Shown: positions 5,225 to 7,016 of the stretch, in pieces
How the letters are laid out: each line of letters begins with the position of its first letter
How positions within the stretch are numbered: the stretch's first letter is position 1
Assembly (NCBI GenBank): GCA_905200565.1
Contig: CAJKKX010000119.1
Span: forward strand, 1-7,016
Reading direction: 5' to 3'
DNA: 7,016 bases
Source: an uncultured Lachnospiraceae bacterium
GTDB taxonomy: Bacteria; Bacillota_A; Clostridia; Lachnospirales; Lachnospiraceae
Position numbers and translations under genes: made by a program
The notes under the pieces: model-generated
Databases searched by the model: none
Told to the model about the DNA's origin: nothing
Seen by the model: the letters and a program-made list of their open reading frames with translations, nothing else

Positions 5225-5746
5225 ATGAAGAAGGACGGACAGCGAAAACAGACGACAGCGGAGCGCGCGGCGATGTACGGCGTGCTGGTGGCGCTTGCCA
5301 TGATTTTCAGTTATATTGAGACATTGATCCCCATCCCGATGGGGGTCCCGGGTGTGAAGCCGGGACTTGCGAATCTGGTAGTTTTTGCGGCGCTGTACAT
5401 GATGCGCCCGGCAGATGCCTTTGTAATTTCTATGGTGCGTATCCTGCTGGTCGGCATGACATTTGGAAATGAGTTTGCGATGCTTTATAGCTTCGCGGGC
5501 GGAACCCTGAGCTTTCTGGTAATGTGGCTCTGCAAAAAGAAGGAGTGGTTTGGCAGAACAGGCGTCAGTATTGCTGGCGGGATTTTTCACAACATCGGAC
5601 AGCTGATCGTTGCGGCGCTTGTGCTGGAAAATGCGGCGGTATTCGCATATCTGCCTGTGCTGCTTCTGGCAGGAACGGTCATGGGGGCCTTTATCGGTCT
5701 GCTGGGCGTGCAGGTCCTGAAGCGGCTTCCCCGGAAAGTTTGGTAA
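5225..5746 (+). CDS. Gx transporter family / heptaprenyl diphosphate synthase component I-like membrane protein
   Basis: A 173-residue integral membrane protein of the Hpre_diP_synt_I family. Members are often labelled heptaprenyl diphosphate synthase component I, but their topology resembles substrate-binding subunits of ECF-type vitamin transporters. About six hydrophobic segments can be drawn (roughly residues 16-33, 45-60, 64-80, 86-104, 115-137 and 140-163). Conserved stretches are IPIPMGVPGVKPGLANLVV (35-53), VRILLVG (71-77), SFAGGTLSFLVM (89-100) and GGIFHNIGQLIVA (118-130). The ATG at 5225 is chosen for GGAAGG (5213-5218) 6 bp upstream; the open frame back to 5102 would include the promoter and hairpin. 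A close neighbour of rnfC, but separated from it by a terminator and a new promoter, so probably not co-transcribed. The substrate is not known from sequence; a link to flavin or quinone supply of the Rnf complex is inference. Confidence 0.88.
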   Translation: MKKDGQRKQTTAERAAMYGVLVALAMIFSYIETLIPIPMGVPGVKPGLANLVVFAALYMMRPADAFVISMVRILLVGMTFGNEFAMLYSFAGGTLSFLVMWLCKKKEWFGRTGVSIAGGIFHNIGQLIVAALVLENAAVFAYLPVLLLAGTVMGAFIGLLGVQVLKRLPRKVW

Positions 5747-5756
5747 AAAATTAACA

Positions 5757-5785
5757 AAAAATCCTCCGGATACAGGGGGATTTTT
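5757..5785 (+). terminator. Intrinsic terminator after the Gx transporter gene
   Basis: AAAAATCCTCC (5757-5767) pairs with GGGGGATTTTT (5775-5785) over 11 bp with one wobble pair, around a 7-base loop. It begins 11 bp after the stop codon, and a further T-rich stretch (5789-5794) follows. The A-run on the left side allows function in both directions. Confidence 0.85.
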
Positions 5786-5796
5786 GTGTTTTTTGA

Positions 5797-5816
5797 AAGA
5801 AACATAAAAGTTTCTT
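5797..5816 (+). promoter_or_regulatory. Perfect inverted repeat upstream of the rnfC promoter
   Basis: AAGAAACATAAAAGTTTCTT has perfect 7-bp arms around a 6-bp spacer and ends one base before the TTGAAA -35 at 5818. Its position suits an activator or repressor of the rnf operon. It does not match the Rex consensus (TTGTGAAATATTTCACAA type) well enough to name a regulator. Confidence 0.4.
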
Positions 5817-5817
5817 G

Positions 5818-5846
5818 TTGAAAAATGCCTTTAAAAAGATTACTAT
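5818..5846 (+). promoter_or_regulatory. Promoter of the rnf operon
   Basis: TTGAAA (5818-5823, 5 of 6) lies 17 bp from TACTAT (5841-5846, 4 of 6). TATATA (5844-5849) overlaps the latter and is a less well-spaced alternative -10. The start would lie near 5853, giving a leader of about 35 nt before rnfC. Confidence 0.55.
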
Positions 5847-5888
5847 ATATACATAATGACATGTACTTTAGAAAAAGGAGAAGAGAGT

Positions 5889-7016
5889 ATGAAATTAGCT
5901 ACTTTTAAGGGAGGAGTCCATCCGGATGACGGAAAACGGTTTACAAAAGACAAACCGGTTCAGACGTATCTGCCCAAGGGCGAGCTGGTATTTCCGCTTT
6001 CGCAGCATATCGGGGCGCCTGCAAAGCCGGTAGTCAGGAAAAAAGACACGGTTTTGATGGGGCAGCTCATCGCAGAAGCCGGCGGATTTGTGTCCGCAAA
6101 CATTGTCAGCTCCGTTTCCGGTACGGTGAAGGCGATCGAGCCGCGCATCACGGTTTCCGGTGCGAAAGTGGATGCGATCGTAATCGAGAACGACGGCAAT
6201 TATACGCCGATTGAGGGACTTGGGCAGTACCGCGATTATACGAAGATGTCAAAGCAGGAGATCCTGGACGCTGTGAAAGAGGCGGGCATCGTCGGGCTTG
6301 GCGGTGCCGGATTTCCGACGCACGTAAAGCTGATGCCGAAGAATCCGGACGCGATCGACCACATCATTGTGAACGGCGCGGAGTGCGAGCCGTATCTGAC
6401 GAGCGATTACCGCATGATGATTGAAAATCCGGAGCAGATCGTCAGCGGGCTCAAGGTGATGCTGCAGCTTTTTGATAATGCGAAGGGCGTGATCGCTGTC
6501 GAGGCAAATAAGCCGACGGGCATCCACAATCTGCAGGAGCTTGTGAAAAATGAGCCGCGGATCGAGGTGGTTCCGCTGAAAACGAAGTATCCGCAGGGCG
6601 CAGAGCGAAATCTGATCTATGCGGTGACCGGAAGAAAAATTAATTCTACAAAGCTTCCGGCGGATGCCGGCTGTATCGTGGATAATGTGGATACGGTGAT
6701 CGCGATTCATATGGCAGTGTGCGAAAAAACGCCGCTGATGCGCAGAATTGTTACTGTAACAGGAACCGGCATCAATGAGCCGAAAAACTATAATGTCAAG
6801 ATCGGCACCTGCTTTGCGGAGCTTGCGGAGGCTTCCGGCGGGCTGAAGGAGGGCGTGAAAAAGGTGATTGCCGGCGGTCCGATGATGGGAATGTCGATCC
6901 CGTCGCTGGATGTGCCGATCGTCAAGACCTCCTCTGCGCTCACCTGTCTGATGCAGGATGATGTGGAGCGCTTCGAGGAGACGGCATGTATCCGCTGCGG
7001 ACGCTGCGTAAGTGTC
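5889..7016 (+). CDS. rnfC: Rnf electron transport complex subunit C, N-terminal part
   Basis: RnfC is the cytoplasmic, NADH-oxidising, iron-sulfur subunit of the Rnf complex, which couples electron flow between reduced ferredoxin and NAD+ to Na+ or H+ export across the membrane. The first 376 residues are present and the frame runs past the window end. It begins with the family start FKGGVHP (6-12) and a barrel-sandwich (biotinyl-like) region with SVSGTVKAIEPR (75-86). The Complex I 51-kDa-like nucleotide/FMN fold follows: GLGGAGFPTHVKL (136-148), the acidic NGAECEPYL (162-170), and YPQGAERNLI (234-243). An SLBB-like segment comes next, with AGGPMMGM (328-335). CIRCGRC (367-373) is the start of the first 4Fe-4S motif; the second cluster lies outside. 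AAGGAG (5875-5880) stands 8 bp before the ATG. In clostridia this gene usually opens an rnfCDGEAB operon, and a promoter and inverted repeat stand directly upstream. Codons are GC-rich, like ftsH. Confidence 0.96.
   Translation, partial: MKLATFKGGVHPDDGKRFTKDKPVQTYLPKGELVFPLSQHIGAPAKPVVRKKDTVLMGQLIAEAGGFVSANIVSSVSGTVKAIEPRITVSGAKVDAIVIENDGNYTPIEGLGQYRDYTKMSKQEILDAVKEAGIVGLGGAGFPTHVKLMPKNPDAIDHIIVNGAECEPYLTSDYRMMIENPEQIVSGLKVMLQLFDNAKGVIAVEANKPTGIHNLQELVKNEPRIEVVPLKTKYPQGAERNLIYAVTGRKINSTKLPADAGCIVDNVDTVIAIHMAVCEKTPLMRRIVTVTGTGINEPKNYNVKIGTCFAELAEASGGLKEGVKKVIAGGPMMGMSIPSLDVPIVKTSSALTCLMQDDVERFEETACIRCGRCVSV

Noticed and set aside
4919..5590. Minus-strand open frame of 223 codons
   Set aside because: It runs opposite the XRE gene, the promoter and hairpin, and the Gx gene; its His- and Cys-rich translation has no recognisable family.
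6249..6710. Minus-strand open frame of 153 codons
   Set aside because: It is an antisense shadow of rnfC; its translation, rich in Arg, His and Ile, is typical of reverse-read GC-rich coding sequence.
1..7016. CRISPR arrays, tRNA or rRNA genes, insertion sequences with transposase, and attachment sites
   Set aside because: I saw no regularly spaced repeats, no cloverleaf-like or rRNA-like segments, no transposase or integrase frames, and no long direct repeats flanking the AT-rich segment.

Overview
The window looks like chromosomal DNA of a Gram-positive anaerobic clostridium, most likely a Lachnospiraceae-type gut bacterium. Strong GGAGG-type ribosome binding sites precede most genes, there are sigma-A-like promoters, an Rnf complex operon begins at the right edge, and the GNAT-YoaP, GyrI-like and TfoX proteins are of the Firmicutes type. 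No 16S rRNA or other decisive marker is present, so the family assignment is inference.

Left edge (1-890): the 3' third of ftsH (zinc protease domain), then a promoter, a compact structured stretch and a strong intrinsic terminator. Together these look like a roughly 93-nt free-standing small RNA with C-rich unpaired segments.

Middle (891-4834): a more AT-rich, accessory-looking segment. It begins with about 500 bp that carries only broken coding-like fragments. A tight five-gene unit on the plus strand follows: a WYL-domain transcription regulator, a broken VOC (glyoxalase-fold) gene, a GyrI-like small-molecule-binding protein, a GNAT acetyltransferase fused to a YoaP domain, and a TfoX N-terminal-domain protein. 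Genes overlap or lie 1-5 bp apart, and each ribosome binding site sits inside the end of the preceding gene, so they are probably transcribed and translated together under the WYL regulator. Two members carry clear scars: an out-of-frame deletion in the VOC gene, and an in-frame 54-bp insertion bounded by a 9-bp direct repeat in the GyrI-like gene. A 300-bp AT-rich stretch without a convincing gene follows.

Right part (4835-7016): a small XRE-type DNA-binding protein, then the GC-richer housekeeping region: a Gx-type (heptaprenyl diphosphate synthase component I-like) membrane protein with a terminator-like hairpin in its leader, an intrinsic terminator, a promoter with an inverted repeat, and the first 376 codons of rnfC, the NADH-oxidising subunit of the Rnf ion-translocating ferredoxin:NAD+ oxidoreductase. 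The rnfC frame runs off the window just as its first 4Fe-4S motif begins.

The most noteworthy observations are the candidate C-rich small RNA behind ftsH, the two indel scars in one operon, the WYL/GyrI/YoaP/TfoX unit itself as a poorly understood small-molecule-response module, and the possible attenuator before the Gx transporter gene.
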